Shown: positions 37,071 to 46,499, numbered from the stretch's first letter. The stretch is 64,000 nucleotides of DNA from Planctomycetota bacterium (GCA_016207825.1 JACQZI010000023.1:62001-126000); one strand, 5' to 3'. The notes: generated by a model from the letters alone, not told the origin. Made by a program: numbers and translations.

Positions 37071-37131
37071 TGCCCCGCTCCGTTTCACTTCGGGGATTAA
37101 CAGGAAATCCCTCCCCGCAAAGCGGGGAGGG
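37071..37131. repeat. Hairpin repeats between pdxJ and pheT
   Basis: A GCCCCGCTCC / CGGGG element (37073-37096) is followed by a perfect 10-bp inverted repeat CCCTCCCCGC-AAA-GCGGGGAGGG (37109-37131). There is no T-run on the plus strand, so it is not a canonical terminator, though it may still block polymerase after pdxJ. The rest of 37001-37257 shows no gene. Confidence 0.6.
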
Positions 37132-37257
37132 AAAAATCACATCACCCTCGTCGGGTATACGTTGCTACTATAAAATTAACAGGTAATGATTTTCTTGTTT
37201 TATCCCGTCCTATATTATATGATAGGCAAAAATACCTATTAGAAACAAGATGCTATT

Positions 37258-39315
37258 ATGAAATTCACATATAACTGGCTCAAAGAATTCTGCGATTTTA
37301 AGCTGAATCCGGACGAGCTGGCGGATTTATTGACCAACCATGGCTTAAAGATTGAAAGCTACGCCACATTCCAAGATTCCCAATTATCGGGCGTCCCCGC
37401 AGCGCAGCGGAGCGGGATGAATGCGGACATGATCTATGAGCTGGAAATAACGGCCAACCGTGCGGATTGCCTTTCCATCGTGGGGATTGCCAGGGAAGTG
37501 GCGCTTCTTACCGGGACGCACCTGAAACCCTTAAGGATAAAGGAGGAAAAGAAAAACGGCAAAGGAAACTTTATCCGGACCGATGACCCGGCGCTCTGCC
37601 CGCTTTATATCGGGCGAATCATCAAGGGTATCAGGGTCGGCTCTTCTCCTGAATGGATGAGAAAACGGCTGGAAGCTATCGGTATAAGACCGGTCAATAA
37701 TATCGTAGATATCACCAATTACGTCCTATACGAAACTGGACAGCCCCTGCACGCCTTCGATTTAAACAAACTCGCCGGCAAAGAGATTATCGTGCGCAAG
37801 GCCAAAGCAGGCGAGAAAATCAAGGCTATAGATGACAAAGAATACTCCCTTTCCCCGGAGATGCTGGTCATTGCCGATAGTTCCGTGCCGGTCGCCATTG
37901 CCGGGGTGATGGGCGGGAAAGCAACGGAAATATCTTACGGCACAACAGACCTATTGCTGGAAAGCGCGGCTTTCAACCCGGCAAACGTGAGAAAAACCAG
38001 CCGGCAGTTAAAGCTTGCCTCGGATTCTTCCTACCGTTTTGAACGGGGAATAAACCCCTTTGGAACCGAAGAGGCGTCTTTGAGGGCGACGGCGCTTATA
38101 AAGGAATTCGTCGGCGGAAGCGTCACTGGATGCCAGGAAGTTAATCATCTTAACCAATCTCCGAAAAAGATTTCACTCAGACTTTCACGGGCGGAAGATA
38201 TCCTGGGCGTAATCATAGACAAGGAAGAAATCAAACGAATCCTCAAAGGCCTTGGATTTATCATAAAAAAAGAATTTAAGGGCGCGATAGAAATGATTTC
38301 ACCGGCATACCGCCTGGATATAGAAAAAGAGGTAGATATCATCGAGGAACTTGTCCGGGTAATCGGCTATGACAAAATTCCGGTCGAACTCCCGCAAAGC
38401 ACCGGCGAATTAAAGGCCGTCAATAAATCAGACATAATAAGCGCGCAACTTAAGCCTCTTCTTGCCGGGGGCGGATTTAATGAAATACTGACCAACAGCT
38501 TTCTGGAAGAAAAATACCAGGAAGACTTCCCTCTCTGGACGGATAAGAAACCGCTGGGTCTTTTGAACCCGGACGGCGTGGAAGACCGCTTTTTAAGGAA
38601 AAGCCTCCTGCCCAGCTTATTGATGGCGCAAAAGACAAGCCAAGGCTACAACGATGAAGGAGACAGTTTTAGTTCATTTGAAATAGCATCATGTTATTAT
38701 CCGGAAAACGATAAGCCGGGCGAAAAGCACGTCCTTTCCCTGCTTGATACAAGGAGCTTTTATTCGCTGAAAGGAATGATTGCCAAGATATGCGCCGAGT
38801 TTAAGCTGGACAGTAAGATAAAGATAGTCCCTGCCCAAGCCGACTGTTTCGGAGAGGGAAAAAGCTTTAAGATATTATTGAATGACCAGTCTTTGGGATG
38901 GGCCGGCGAATTAAGCGATAAGTTAATGGATAAATACGAGCTCAGAAAAAAACCGGTGCTGGCCGAATTGGATTTCGACCTCTTTGTTAAAAACGCCGCC
39001 CTAGCAAAGGTGTTTTCCGAATTCTCCCGTTTTCCGGCAATCAAACGGGACCTAGCAATGATTTTTGACCGTACGGCATTATGGGAAAAGATTGAAGAGG
39101 CAGTCAGGCAAGTTGCTCCGGAATTTCTGGAGAAGATAAAATTCTTCGATTTATACGAAGGAAAAAATATTCCTCCCGGGAAGAAAAGCCTAGCTTTTTC
39201 CCTGGTTTTCCGGTCTGATAAAAGGACTCTGACTAATAGCGAAGTCGACGAGGCGGTGAATAAAATAGTTAAACATATCGGAACTAAATTCGGCGCCTCT
39301 TTAAGAGAAGCATAG
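37258..39315 (+). CDS. pheT: Phenylalanine--tRNA ligase beta subunit
   Basis: 685 aa; forms an alpha2beta2 enzyme with PheS, whose gene is not in the window. The short type without the N-terminal OB-fold tRNA-binding domain. Seen are MKFTYNWLKEFCDF, the B3/B4 editing region ITANRADCLSIVGIAREV (about 63-80), the B5 domain with YRLDIEKEVDIIEELVRVIGYD (about 350-371) and the C-terminal anticodon-binding domain starting FSRFPAIKRDLAMIFDR. A hairpin repeat at 37389-37417 is translated in frame as GVPAAQRSG (about 45-53), in a loop where homologues need only a short linker. Confidence 0.94.
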   Translation: MKFTYNWLKEFCDFKLNPDELADLLTNHGLKIESYATFQDSQLSGVPAAQRSGMNADMIYELEITANRADCLSIVGIAREVALLTGTHLKPLRIKEEKKNGKGNFIRTDDPALCPLYIGRIIKGIRVGSSPEWMRKRLEAIGIRPVNNIVDITNYVLYETGQPLHAFDLNKLAGKEIIVRKAKAGEKIKAIDDKEYSLSPEMLVIADSSVPVAIAGVMGGKATEISYGTTDLLLESAAFNPANVRKTSRQLKLASDSSYRFERGINPFGTEEASLRATALIKEFVGGSVTGCQEVNHLNQSPKKISLRLSRAEDILGVIIDKEEIKRILKGLGFIIKKEFKGAIEMISPAYRLDIEKEVDIIEELVRVIGYDKIPVELPQSTGELKAVNKSDIISAQLKPLLAGGGFNEILTNSFLEEKYQEDFPLWTDKKPLGLLNPDGVEDRFLRKSLLPSLLMAQKTSQGYNDEGDSFSSFEIASCYYPENDKPGEKHVLSLLDTRSFYSLKGMIAKICAEFKLDSKIKIVPAQADCFGEGKSFKILLNDQSLGWAGELSDKLMDKYELRKKPVLAELDFDLFVKNAALAKVFSEFSRFPAIKRDLAMIFDRTALWEKIEEAVRQVAPEFLEKIKFFDLYEGKNIPPGKKSLAFSLVFRSDKRTLTNSEVDEAVNKIVKHIGTKFGASLREA
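37389..37417 (+). repeat. Dispersed hairpin repeat inside pheT
   Basis: GCGTCCCCGCAGCGCAGCGG plus AGCGGG is nearly identical to the intergenic element at 8609-8638 and is read in frame as part of PheT. Confidence 0.7.
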
Positions 39316-39323
39316 AGATTATT

Positions 39324-40337
39324 ATGATTACTTTGGGTATCATCGGGGCCGGAGACTGGGGAAAGAATCTCGTCCGTAATTTCCATTCGCTGCCCGAATG
39401 CCGGATCAAATGGTGCGCGGATTTGGATAAAAAAAGGCTTGACTATATAAAAAGCACCTATAAAGATATCCAGGTAACAAACGACCCGGAAAACATTTTC
39501 AAGGACAAAGAAATCCAGGCCGTGGTTATTTCATCATCCGCCGTAACGCATTATCCGCTGGCGATAGCAAGCCTGACGGCCGGCAAGCATACTTACGTGG
39601 AAAAGCCGCTGGCCCTAAAAGCCCGTGAAGCGGAAGAGATGACCAAATTAAGCCATAACACCAAGCGAATTCTTATGGTCGGGCATCTCCTGAAATACCA
39701 CCCGGCAGTAACTAAGATGAAAGAAATAATAGATGCGGGAGAACTGGGCACGCTTTATTATATATATTCCCAACGAGTTAACCTGGGCAAAGTTCGTGCT
39801 GATGAAAACGCGATGTGGTCATTCGCACCGCATGATATTTCCGTTATTTTATACCTGCTGGGTGCCAACCCGGTCAGCGTGACGGCGCGGGGTGAATCTT
39901 ATCTGCAGAAGAATATCGATGACGTAGTTTTTGTCAATATGGAATTCCCGGGAACGCAGATGGCGCATATTCATATTTCGTGGCTTGACCCGCACAAGAT
40001 ACGCCGCATCACGGTAGTCGGCTCCAAAAAGATGGCGGTATTTGACGATATGGAACCCAAGGACAAGCTGAAACTATACGACCGGGGAATCGACAAGGGC
40101 TTTGATTATGAAACTTACGCAGAATATCTTTCGCTAAGGTTCGGAGAGGTTTCCTCTGTTCCACTGCCCCAAACCGAGCCTTTGCAGAAGGAGTGCAAAC
40201 ATTTCCTGGAATGCGTCAAAAACGACCAGACGCCTTTGACCGACGGGGAAGATGGCTTAAGGGTTGTCCGTGTCCTGGAAGCCGCCCAGGAATCTCTGAA
40301 CCAAAAAGGCATGCCCGTATCAATCCAGCTTTTATGA
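39324..40337 (+). CDS. Gfo/Idh/MocA-family NAD(P)-dependent oxidoreductase
   Basis: 337 aa. N-terminal Rossmann fold with GIIGAGDWGKNLVRNF (about 4-19); EKPLALKAREAEEM (about 94-107) carries the EKP motif and lysine of the family; C-terminal alpha/beta domain with MWSFAPHDISVILYLLG (about 164-180), containing the catalytic-type Asp and His. Acts on a sugar or sugar nucleotide; substrate unknown. It starts 8 bases after pheT and overlaps the next start by ATGA, so it is part of a pheT operon. Confidence 0.9.
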   Translation: MITLGIIGAGDWGKNLVRNFHSLPECRIKWCADLDKKRLDYIKSTYKDIQVTNDPENIFKDKEIQAVVISSSAVTHYPLAIASLTAGKHTYVEKPLALKAREAEEMTKLSHNTKRILMVGHLLKYHPAVTKMKEIIDAGELGTLYYIYSQRVNLGKVRADENAMWSFAPHDISVILYLLGANPVSVTARGESYLQKNIDDVVFVNMEFPGTQMAHIHISWLDPHKIRRITVVGSKKMAVFDDMEPKDKLKLYDRGIDKGFDYETYAEYLSLRFGEVSSVPLPQTEPLQKECKHFLECVKNDQTPLTDGEDGLRVVRVLEAAQESLNQKGMPVSIQLL

Positions 40338-41224
40338 AGAGTTTTATTAAATATTGTGTTGTCGTTGCTGTGCTGTTTTTAATCGGCATTGATAGAATCC
40401 AAACCGTTTATCCAGAAGAAAAGAAAGAAACCCCCAAGAACCAAAACGGCATAAAGATAGACGAGATATCTAAGCTGGATGAAGAAATCATAAAAAAGGA
40501 AAGGGAATATTCCGCCTTGCAGGAGGAAGCTTACAAAGCCGAAATGGAAAAACTTTTTCCAAAAGCGCATGAATTGAAAGAAAAAGCAAACAAGCTGAAA
40601 ATAGAAATCAACGAGCTGAAAAACAGGCTGGAAGCCGTTTTAGCGCATTATAAAAAGAGCTGGTCCGAGCAATCATGGTTGAAACAAATCGGGATAGAAG
40701 TCGGCCCGCTTTATACTATATTTGATAACGATTTAAATATCAATGATGCCTGGGGAACTTCGCTAAGAGTTTACTGGATAAAAAGAGATTTCAGGCGATT
40801 CCATATCGGCTCATACGTTTATTACCCGATGGTGGTTGGCGAGAGCTATCCTTTGCACCAAGTGGAAGCATCCCCGGTTATCATAGAATACCGTAAGACT
40901 TACACAAAAACGGAAACAGATGGGCTCAAGCATGATGTCCGAACGGATTCCTGCCGCATCGGATTCGGCGTATTAAGCCAGACATGGAACAATACTTATA
41001 TAAAACTTAATTTATACGGGGGGCTTGAACGCTATAAAGGAACCGATCCTGAAGATATCGGACCAACAGCGGCTTACAACATTGGAATGTTCCAGCGTTT
41101 TTCCGACCATTTCGCGCTCGGCTTTGAGATGGCCGAATCGGCCGTATGGACCAGCGCAAACCAAGGCAACACAAACGTTCTTTTTAATTTCTCGGCCACG
41201 GCATTGTTAAGAATCGCTTTTTAA
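40334..41224 (+). CDS. Predicted periplasmic coiled-coil / outer-membrane barrel protein
   Basis: 296 aa. Start taken at ATG 40334, which overlaps the preceding stop (ATGA) and gives a signal-like N-terminus (KYCVVVAVLFLIGIDRI). A Glu/Lys-rich coiled coil follows (about 40-105), then a beta-rich part (about 120-296) with alternating hydrophobic strands ending ATALLRIAF, whose final Phe suits a Bam-assembled barrel. An earlier in-frame start at 40193 would lie within the oxidoreductase gene and is rejected. No named family recognised; the coiled coil could tether the barrel to peptidoglycan. Confidence 0.65.
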   Translation: MKSFIKYCVVVAVLFLIGIDRIQTVYPEEKKETPKNQNGIKIDEISKLDEEIIKKEREYSALQEEAYKAEMEKLFPKAHELKEKANKLKIEINELKNRLEAVLAHYKKSWSEQSWLKQIGIEVGPLYTIFDNDLNINDAWGTSLRVYWIKRDFRRFHIGSYVYYPMVVGESYPLHQVEASPVIIEYRKTYTKTETDGLKHDVRTDSCRIGFGVLSQTWNNTYIKLNLYGGLERYKGTDPEDIGPTAAYNIGMFQRFSDHFALGFEMAESAVWTSANQGNTNVLFNFSATALLRIAF

Positions 41225-41239
41225 AGGCAAATAGATTTC

Positions 41240-42211
41240 ATGCCGAATTATTTAATCGGGATAGACGAGGCCGGCTACGGGCCGGTTTTGGGACCGTTGG
41301 TGGTAACTGCAACGGTTTTTGAGGTGCCCTCTTTCAACATGAATCTCCGGAAGGTATTCTGCCGGACAGTCTCGGCTTCTCCCGGAAAAACGGCTTCCAT
41401 CTCGGTTTGCGACAGTAAACGCCTGTATCAATCAAACAAAGGAATCAAGCCACTGGAAACGTCTGTTTTGTCTTTTGTAAATCTATTTACAAGAAATGAT
41501 GGGAACTATCAGAATATAAAACGCTTCATTGAAACGGTTACCGGCTGCAAACAGTATCCTGATTTGCCCTGGGACACGAACCATTCAAACATCTCACTTC
41601 CGCTTGAAGCGAATAAAGAAAAGATATCCAACACCGCGAAATCACTGGAGAAGGAATGCGAAACAAATTCCGTTAAATTTAAAGGTGCAATGGTCAGAAT
41701 TATTAACGCGGCGGAATTCAATTCCAGGATAGACAAAAAACATAACAAAGCCGATTTGCTTTTTGACATCACCGCAGAATTACTGAACGGATTAACGGAG
41801 CGCTATTTTCCCAGAAACAGCAAATCACGTATTTTCATCGGCAAGCAAGGCGGCCGAACTTATTACCGAGAACCGCTTCAGAATGTTTTCAAGAAACATA
41901 CAATACGCCCTATCCGGGAAAGAAACGATTGTTCGGAATATGCGGCTTTCTCAGGCCATGAAAAAGCCTGCATTATCAAATTCCTACGTGACGGGGAAGA
42001 CGCGGAATTCACCATCGCGCTTTCGTCTTTATTCTGCAAATACACGCGTGAACTCCATATGAAAAGCCTCAATGCTTTCTGGAAGGAACATATTCCGGAC
42101 TTGCACCCCACCGCCGGATATCCGCAAGATGGAAAGAGATTTATTAATGAAGTGATGCCTTTAATGAACAGGCTAAATATCAAACGGGAAAGCTTAATAA
42201 GACTCCGCTAA
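41240..42211 (+). CDS. Divergent ribonuclease HII-like protein
   Basis: 323 aa, longer than normal RNase HII (about 200). The N-terminus LIGIDEAGYGPVLGPLVV matches the RNase HII Asp-Glu motif, but the GRG that senses the ribonucleotide's 2'-OH reads GYG here. CDSKRL, IALSSLFCKYTRELHM and HPTAGYPQDG correspond to the later motifs, with extra insertions at about 80-150. It may act on RNA-DNA hybrids with changed specificity. Operon position is last after the barrel gene, 15 bases downstream. Convergent with the membrane-module cluster. Confidence 0.75.
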   Translation: MPNYLIGIDEAGYGPVLGPLVVTATVFEVPSFNMNLRKVFCRTVSASPGKTASISVCDSKRLYQSNKGIKPLETSVLSFVNLFTRNDGNYQNIKRFIETVTGCKQYPDLPWDTNHSNISLPLEANKEKISNTAKSLEKECETNSVKFKGAMVRIINAAEFNSRIDKKHNKADLLFDITAELLNGLTERYFPRNSKSRIFIGKQGGRTYYREPLQNVFKKHTIRPIRERNDCSEYAAFSGHEKACIIKFLRDGEDAEFTIALSSLFCKYTRELHMKSLNAFWKEHIPDLHPTAGYPQDGKRFINEVMPLMNRLNIKRESLIRLR

Positions 42212-42219
42212 GAAAGCGA

Positions 42220-43014
42220 CTATTCGGCCGGCGGGGTTTGCTGCTTTTTCAGGCGATTGATTATTTCATACAAAACGATAAAGATAACAACAACCAGGAA
42301 AAGGATAATGGTAGCGTAATAATATTCTTTTCCCGCCCAGTTAACCAGCTTTGTTATCCTTCCGATGGCCAGCGATTCTCGGGCCATTACCGTATAACCG
42401 AAAGAGGCACCGAAAGCAACCATCATATAAAATATACCAATCTTCGAAACGACCTTAACCACCCCTTTATGCTCGAGCGAAAAGAAGAAATAAATGAGGA
42501 CACTTATAACCCCGATGAGAATTAAAAATGAATTCATAATCGCCAAAAAGGAAGCATCGGCAGAAGTCCACAACGGATTTAAGGTCGGCACCATTTGTTT
42601 AAAGATATCAGCGGATACGACCAGAGGGATGGCCATTCCGGAAACAGCCCCCATAATAAAAGCAAACGTATAACGGGAGAGCCATCCTATCTTTTGAGAA
42701 AACCTGGTAAGCATAAACACGCCCAGTATCAAAGGGATAAAAAGCCAAAGGGTTTCATGCGGCTCCAGCGGCTTTTCAAGTTGCTTGCCGAAATAGGACC
42801 CGATTACCCTTGAAAGAGGGCTGACTAAATCCGGCCAAACCACCATGTACCAAGCAACGCACAAGCCCCATCCAGCAGTCAAACCAACATACATGTACTC
42901 GCCCAGTTTAAAGACAGGGTTATCTTTATACAAAAAGCTGTAAATCATCAGGGTAAATCCGACAGCCAACCAGGCTTCTATAATCTGCCCTGATGTTAAT
43001 TCATTTATCGGCAT
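42220..43014 (-). CDS. Membrane module B, gene 4: polytopic membrane protein
   Basis: 264 aa with about 7 membrane segments and no recognised domain. Marks shared with its module-A paralog (45783-46499) are MIYSFLYKDNPVFKLGEYMYVGL (A: FMYSSLYKDNPFFRFGEHLYLGL), YFFFSLEHKG and VAFGASFGYTVMAR near the last helices. A short charged C-terminus, KKQQTPP. Last gene of the eight-gene double module; 3 bases after gene 3. Function unknown; the fixed gene order in both modules implies that the products form one complex. Confidence 0.8.
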   Translation of the reverse strand: MPINELTSGQIIEAWLAVGFTLMIYSFLYKDNPVFKLGEYMYVGLTAGWGLCVAWYMVVWPDLVSPLSRVIGSYFGKQLEKPLEPHETLWLFIPLILGVFMLTRFSQKIGWLSRYTFAFIMGAVSGMAIPLVVSADIFKQMVPTLNPLWTSADASFLAIMNSFLILIGVISVLIYFFFSLEHKGVVKVVSKIGIFYMMVAFGASFGYTVMARESLAIGRITKLVNWAGKEYYYATIILFLVVVIFIVLYEIINRLKKQQTPPAE

Positions 43015-43017
43015 AAA

Positions 43018-43845
43018 TTAAGCTTTCTTTCTCTTTCCCGTAAAATACATTATATTACCGATTATTATCAATATTATAATCAATGCATGAACCACTGTCT
43101 GCGGCTTCATGCTTTCTGTTGCGGTATCCTTGTGCTTAATCAAGGATTCATACTGGGCAGCGGCGCTTAAACCGCCCATCAATCCGACCAGCTGCTTTGA
43201 TTGAAGGAATGGATAATAATCTGTTGCCATAACGGCAGTGCATCCTGCACCTAAAGGCATTTTACCTTTTTCTTTCCCGTAAATAATCCAGGTGTCTACC
43301 GCCTGACCGGCTGAAACACACATGGCATATTTCATATCCTTAAGGGTTTTAATCCCTTTGAATACGGGTAAATCTTTATTAAGGTTGTTCTTATAGTCTT
43401 TCGGATAGGCATCATAAACATTCTGGCTTAAAAGCAGGATAATCGAACTTCCCCCCGGCTTGAAAGGCATAATTGCATAATCAACCCCGTCTTCTTTTTT
43501 GGCTTCTTTTCCCATCTCATTAAAGATATTAATCAAAGTTCCGCCGGCTGCCGCATCCCAAATGGTCATGCCGATAACGCGCAGGTTTTTCCTGAAGGCA
43601 TGGCGCAGGAGAGCCTTTATCATCGGCCTTAACTCTTCATCCGATGACGGGTCAAAATCAACCGATATGATTATGGGAGACTTTTCCGGAAGCTTTTCGA
43701 TAAAATCGTATATATTTTTCACCACGCTTGAAGAACTTTCAGGAAGCGTGATTCTTTCTTTTATCATCACCGGAATAATAATCGCAATGGCAACCAGAGC
43801 GAAAATAATCCAGCGCGTAACGTTAAATTTCATTTCCTTATCCAT
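43018..43845 (-). CDS. Membrane module B, gene 3: bitopic protein with extracytoplasmic alpha/beta domain
   Basis: 275 aa. One membrane helix at each end (about 12-29 and 248-268) flanks a soluble alpha/beta domain. The domain contains IIISVDFDPSSDEELRPMI, LLRHAFRKNLRVIGMT and GGGCTAVMA-like GAGCTAVMATDYYP, all shared with the module-A paralog (46492-47343: LGMDFDPASKAELYPM, ILRHAFRKNLRVIGMT, GGGCTGVMA). The invariant Cys and the RHAFRKN helix are good candidates for function. Family not recognised. Confidence 0.8.
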   Translation of the reverse strand: MDKEMKFNVTRWIIFALVAIAIIIPVMIKERITLPESSSSVVKNIYDFIEKLPEKSPIIISVDFDPSSDEELRPMIKALLRHAFRKNLRVIGMTIWDAAAGGTLINIFNEMGKEAKKEDGVDYAIMPFKPGGSSIILLLSQNVYDAYPKDYKNNLNKDLPVFKGIKTLKDMKYAMCVSAGQAVDTWIIYGKEKGKMPLGAGCTAVMATDYYPFLQSKQLVGLMGGLSAAAQYESLIKHKDTATESMKPQTVVHALIIILIIIGNIMYFTGKRKKA

Positions 43846-43846
43846 A

Positions 43847-44557
43847 TCAATCTTTCCCGCCCAAATAAGCCCTTTCTATGCCTAAAATAATCCTTATGGA
43901 AAAAGCTATCGAACCCATGGCAATGCCGAAGAGTATCGCGCGCTTTGCGGCGGTGTTGGGCACGTTAAAAATCCAGACCATTATATCGGGGATTTTCTCC
44001 CAAATCATGGCGCCCAGCGGAGTCTGCCCGAGCATTATAATAACCGCGGCTATCAACAACAAGGTGGCCTCCAAACTGCGGGCGCGGAAAGCCCTGAACG
44101 CTGCCGAAGCGATGAAGAACCCTATCAAAGAAAACATAGTCGCCATAAAAGGAGATATCCCGTTCAAGAATATCCAGAAAAGCGGAGATCCTTCCTCAAG
44201 TCCGGGATATAAAGGAAGAAAACCAAGCCATTTACCGGGATCAGCATCGGGCGCTATTGGTGGTAAAAACCATCTTATGATTGAAGGTAAAAAACCGGCT
44301 GTAATCGCGATGATAAATGCGCCAAACATTACCAAGCTGTAGCCCCACCCGGGAACCGAACGCTTTACCTGGACATAGTGAAAATGAATCAAGCTGCTTA
44401 TCCCAAGGAGCAATGATATTCCGCCGATGATTACTATCCATTTATTGCCCCAGGTTAACATTTCCTGCGACCATTGATGGGGAACAAAAAACTGGATGAT
44501 AAACAATATGCCCATCACAAAGGCAATTAACAAAGGAAGATTTCTTTTAATAAACAT
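43847..44557 (-). CDS. Membrane module B, gene 2: polytopic membrane protein
   Basis: 236 aa with about 6 membrane segments. Shares with the module-A paralog (47343-48038) the segments PGWGYSLVMF/PGWGFSILVF, FIASAAFRAFRARSLEATLLLIAA and the C-terminal IILGIERAYLGG. The Arg-rich FRAFRAR loop is predicted to be cytoplasmic. Function unknown. Overlaps or abuts both neighbours (1-2 bases). Confidence 0.8.
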   Translation of the reverse strand: MFIKRNLPLLIAFVMGILFIIQFFVPHQWSQEMLTWGNKWIVIIGGISLLLGISSLIHFHYVQVKRSVPGWGYSLVMFGAFIIAITAGFLPSIIRWFLPPIAPDADPGKWLGFLPLYPGLEEGSPLFWIFLNGISPFMATMFSLIGFFIASAAFRAFRARSLEATLLLIAAVIIMLGQTPLGAMIWEKIPDIMVWIFNVPNTAAKRAILFGIAMGSIAFSIRIILGIERAYLGGKD

Positions 44558-44559
44558 AT

Positions 44560-45783
44560 TTAAAACGTTTTGAACAAATTAACGACGAAAGTATATCCGG
44601 CGGTGCTCAATACAGCGCCCACAACCAAAACGATTATGATAAACGCCTTGCTGTAATCCTGCCCTTTAAGCGAACCGAGCTGCAAGGGCTCCCTGGAAAG
44701 GTAAGCCGACGCGGCATATAATTCTTCTCCCATCAGGGTATAATCGCAGGTAGTGATAAAAAACGGCAGCTGGGTAATCGAATCTGTTCCGGCAATCTGC
44801 ATGGCTCCGGTTGCCGCGCCTGTTTCGGCAATAAGCAAAGACTCGGCATAGTAATAGCCCATATAAAGATTGGCCGCCGGTTTATGCCTGACAATAAGTC
44901 CGTCAACCGCGGCCGCATAGGCAAACTGGTCATTCGTGATAAAGAAAATATTATCCTGCTTAAAGGCGTCCGGCCGGCCGGCTTCAAGATAAGCTTCCCG
45001 GACAACTTCCTGGCAAACAGACATGACTATCGGGTCGTAACAGGGAACTTTTATCTGGGAATCATAATTAGCGACCTTCTTAGCGACTTTACCGAGAATG
45101 CTCGTGGCCGCGATTGTGGAAAGAGAAGACATGTCAAGCAAACCGTTCAAGTAAAGTATCGGGCGGCCCATTTCCGTGGCGCGGCCGATGGTTTCTTCAA
45201 TCGCATCTAATCCCGGAATATGCCTGACGAATAAATTTGGGTTTTTCCTGGCTAGGCTTATAAAAAACATTATAAGAAAAGAAAATATAAGCACAAAGAT
45301 AAGGACATTGGTTTTGGAGGTATCAAAAAAGTTTCCTTCAGGCGCTGCCGAAACGACTGAAGGGAATTCAACTGTATTATCACCGTCGGTTATGGCCAGC
45401 TTGAAATAAACGGTTGAGGTTATGCTTTCAACAACGCCGGGAATGCCTGTAACTTCGTAAAAATGGTACTGATTGTTTGATTCCTTAAGCCCGAAGTATT
45501 GTGGAGCTTCCGATTTATAGGCAGTGGTCGATAGGATTTTATCTACCTGGGTCCAGGGACCGCTCGAACCCTGAGAAGCATAAATAATATAGTATACGCC
45601 TTCCTGGTCATTATTCTTTGAAACAAGCCATGTTAGCGAAATGCTTTTCCCCGCATCGTTCGGTGTATCAAAAGCGGTGAAATTCTCTGGGGTAACTAAA
45701 GCTTTTACTTCCTGCGCAAAAGCAGGGAATGAACTTATAGAAATAAATAATGCTATTATTAAGAAACCGATTTTCGTTCGCAT
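44560..45783 (-). CDS. Membrane module B, gene 1: DUF6754-like protein with Fn3-like domain
   Basis: 407 aa. Signal peptide (about 1-23), an Fn3-like beta domain (about 30-140: FTAFDTPNDAGKSISLTW), a membrane helix (about 158-176) and a cytoplasmic domain (about 180-375) marked by GRATEMGRPILY, DPIVMSVCQEVVREAY, GQ/NDQFAYAAAVDG and LPFFITTCDYTLMGEE, then a C-terminal helix (about 380-400). I recognise the cytoplasmic domain as DUF6754 from memory. It is about 60% identical by eye to the module-A copy but lacks that copy's coiled coil. The start overlaps the end of the module-A gene 4 by 1 base. Confidence 0.8.
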   Translation of the reverse strand: MRTKIGFLIIALFISISSFPAFAQEVKALVTPENFTAFDTPNDAGKSISLTWLVSKNNDQEGVYYIIYASQGSSGPWTQVDKILSTTAYKSEAPQYFGLKESNNQYHFYEVTGIPGVVESITSTVYFKLAITDGDNTVEFPSVVSAAPEGNFFDTSKTNVLIFVLIFSFLIMFFISLARKNPNLFVRHIPGLDAIEETIGRATEMGRPILYLNGLLDMSSLSTIAATSILGKVAKKVANYDSQIKVPCYDPIVMSVCQEVVREAYLEAGRPDAFKQDNIFFITNDQFAYAAAVDGLIVRHKPAANLYMGYYYAESLLIAETGAATGAMQIAGTDSITQLPFFITTCDYTLMGEELYAASAYLSREPLQLGSLKGQDYSKAFIIIVLVVGAVLSTAGYTFVVNLFKTF

Positions 45784-46499
45784 TATGTCTTAGGCTGCTC
45801 TTTTTTCTTTAATACCAATTCGTAGACTGCCAAAACAGCTATTATCACTACCAATAAAACTATTGTTGCATAATAATATTTCGACGAAGAATAATCTATT
45901 AAATCATAACAACGGCCGATAAGCAACGACATCCTGCCCATCACGGTATATCCGAACGAGGCGCCGAAGGCTATCATCACGAAATATATGCCCACTTTAG
46001 AAACCCCTCCGACCAGCCCTTTATGTTCCCATGAAAAGAAGAAATAAATCAGCACGCTGAAAACCCCGATGACAATTAATATGCCGCTGAAGTATTCAAA
46101 AGGAGTGAGTTGCGTACCTAGCGGGGTTATTATTTTTTCTATCTGCTGGAAAACACCTCCGGCGATTATACGGGGAATGCCTAATCCGGAGCCGAATCCA
46201 ATAAGAAACGCAAAGGTAATACGGCTGATCCATGCCAGTTTGGAGAAGAATCTGGTATAAAGCGATATTCCAAGTATAGAAGGGATAATTAACCAATAAT
46301 CCCGTTCCTCAAACAACGGCACGTAAAGAGTGGCAATAAAGTTGGAATAAATCACGCGGATAAGAATATATCCTACGGACAAACCCAGGTAAAGGTGTTC
46401 GCCAAACCTGAAAAACGGGTTATCCTTATAAAGCGAGCTATACATAAACAATGTCAGCCCGGCGGCAATCCAAATACCAATCAACGCTGAACTATCCAT
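45783..46499 (-). CDS. Membrane module A, gene 4: polytopic membrane protein
   Basis: 238 aa from ATG 46499 (MDSSALIGIWIAAGL); an upstream in-frame start at 46538 would extend into the gene before, and AGGGGGG sits at the right distance from 46499. About 6-7 membrane segments with the same YKDNPFFRFGEHLYLGL and YFFFSWEHKGLVGGVSKVGIY blocks as the module-B copy. It overlaps gene 3 by 8 bases and module B's first gene by 1 base, so both modules are one transcript. Confidence 0.8.
   Translation of the reverse strand: MDSSALIGIWIAAGLTLFMYSSLYKDNPFFRFGEHLYLGLSVGYILIRVIYSNFIATLYVPLFEERDYWLIIPSILGISLYTRFFSKLAWISRITFAFLIGFGSGLGIPRIIAGGVFQQIEKIITPLGTQLTPFEYFSGILIVIGVFSVLIYFFFSWEHKGLVGGVSKVGIYFVMIAFGASFGYTVMGRMSLLIGRCYDLIDYSSSKYYYATIVLLVVIIAVLAVYELVLKKKEQPKT

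Noticed and set aside
37109-37131. Rho-independent terminator after pdxJ
   Set aside because: The stem is perfect, but no T-run follows on the plus strand; kept only as an inverted repeat.
40193-40333. Longer N-terminus for the coiled-coil barrel protein
   Set aside because: It would lie inside the oxidoreductase gene in another frame and hide the signal peptide.
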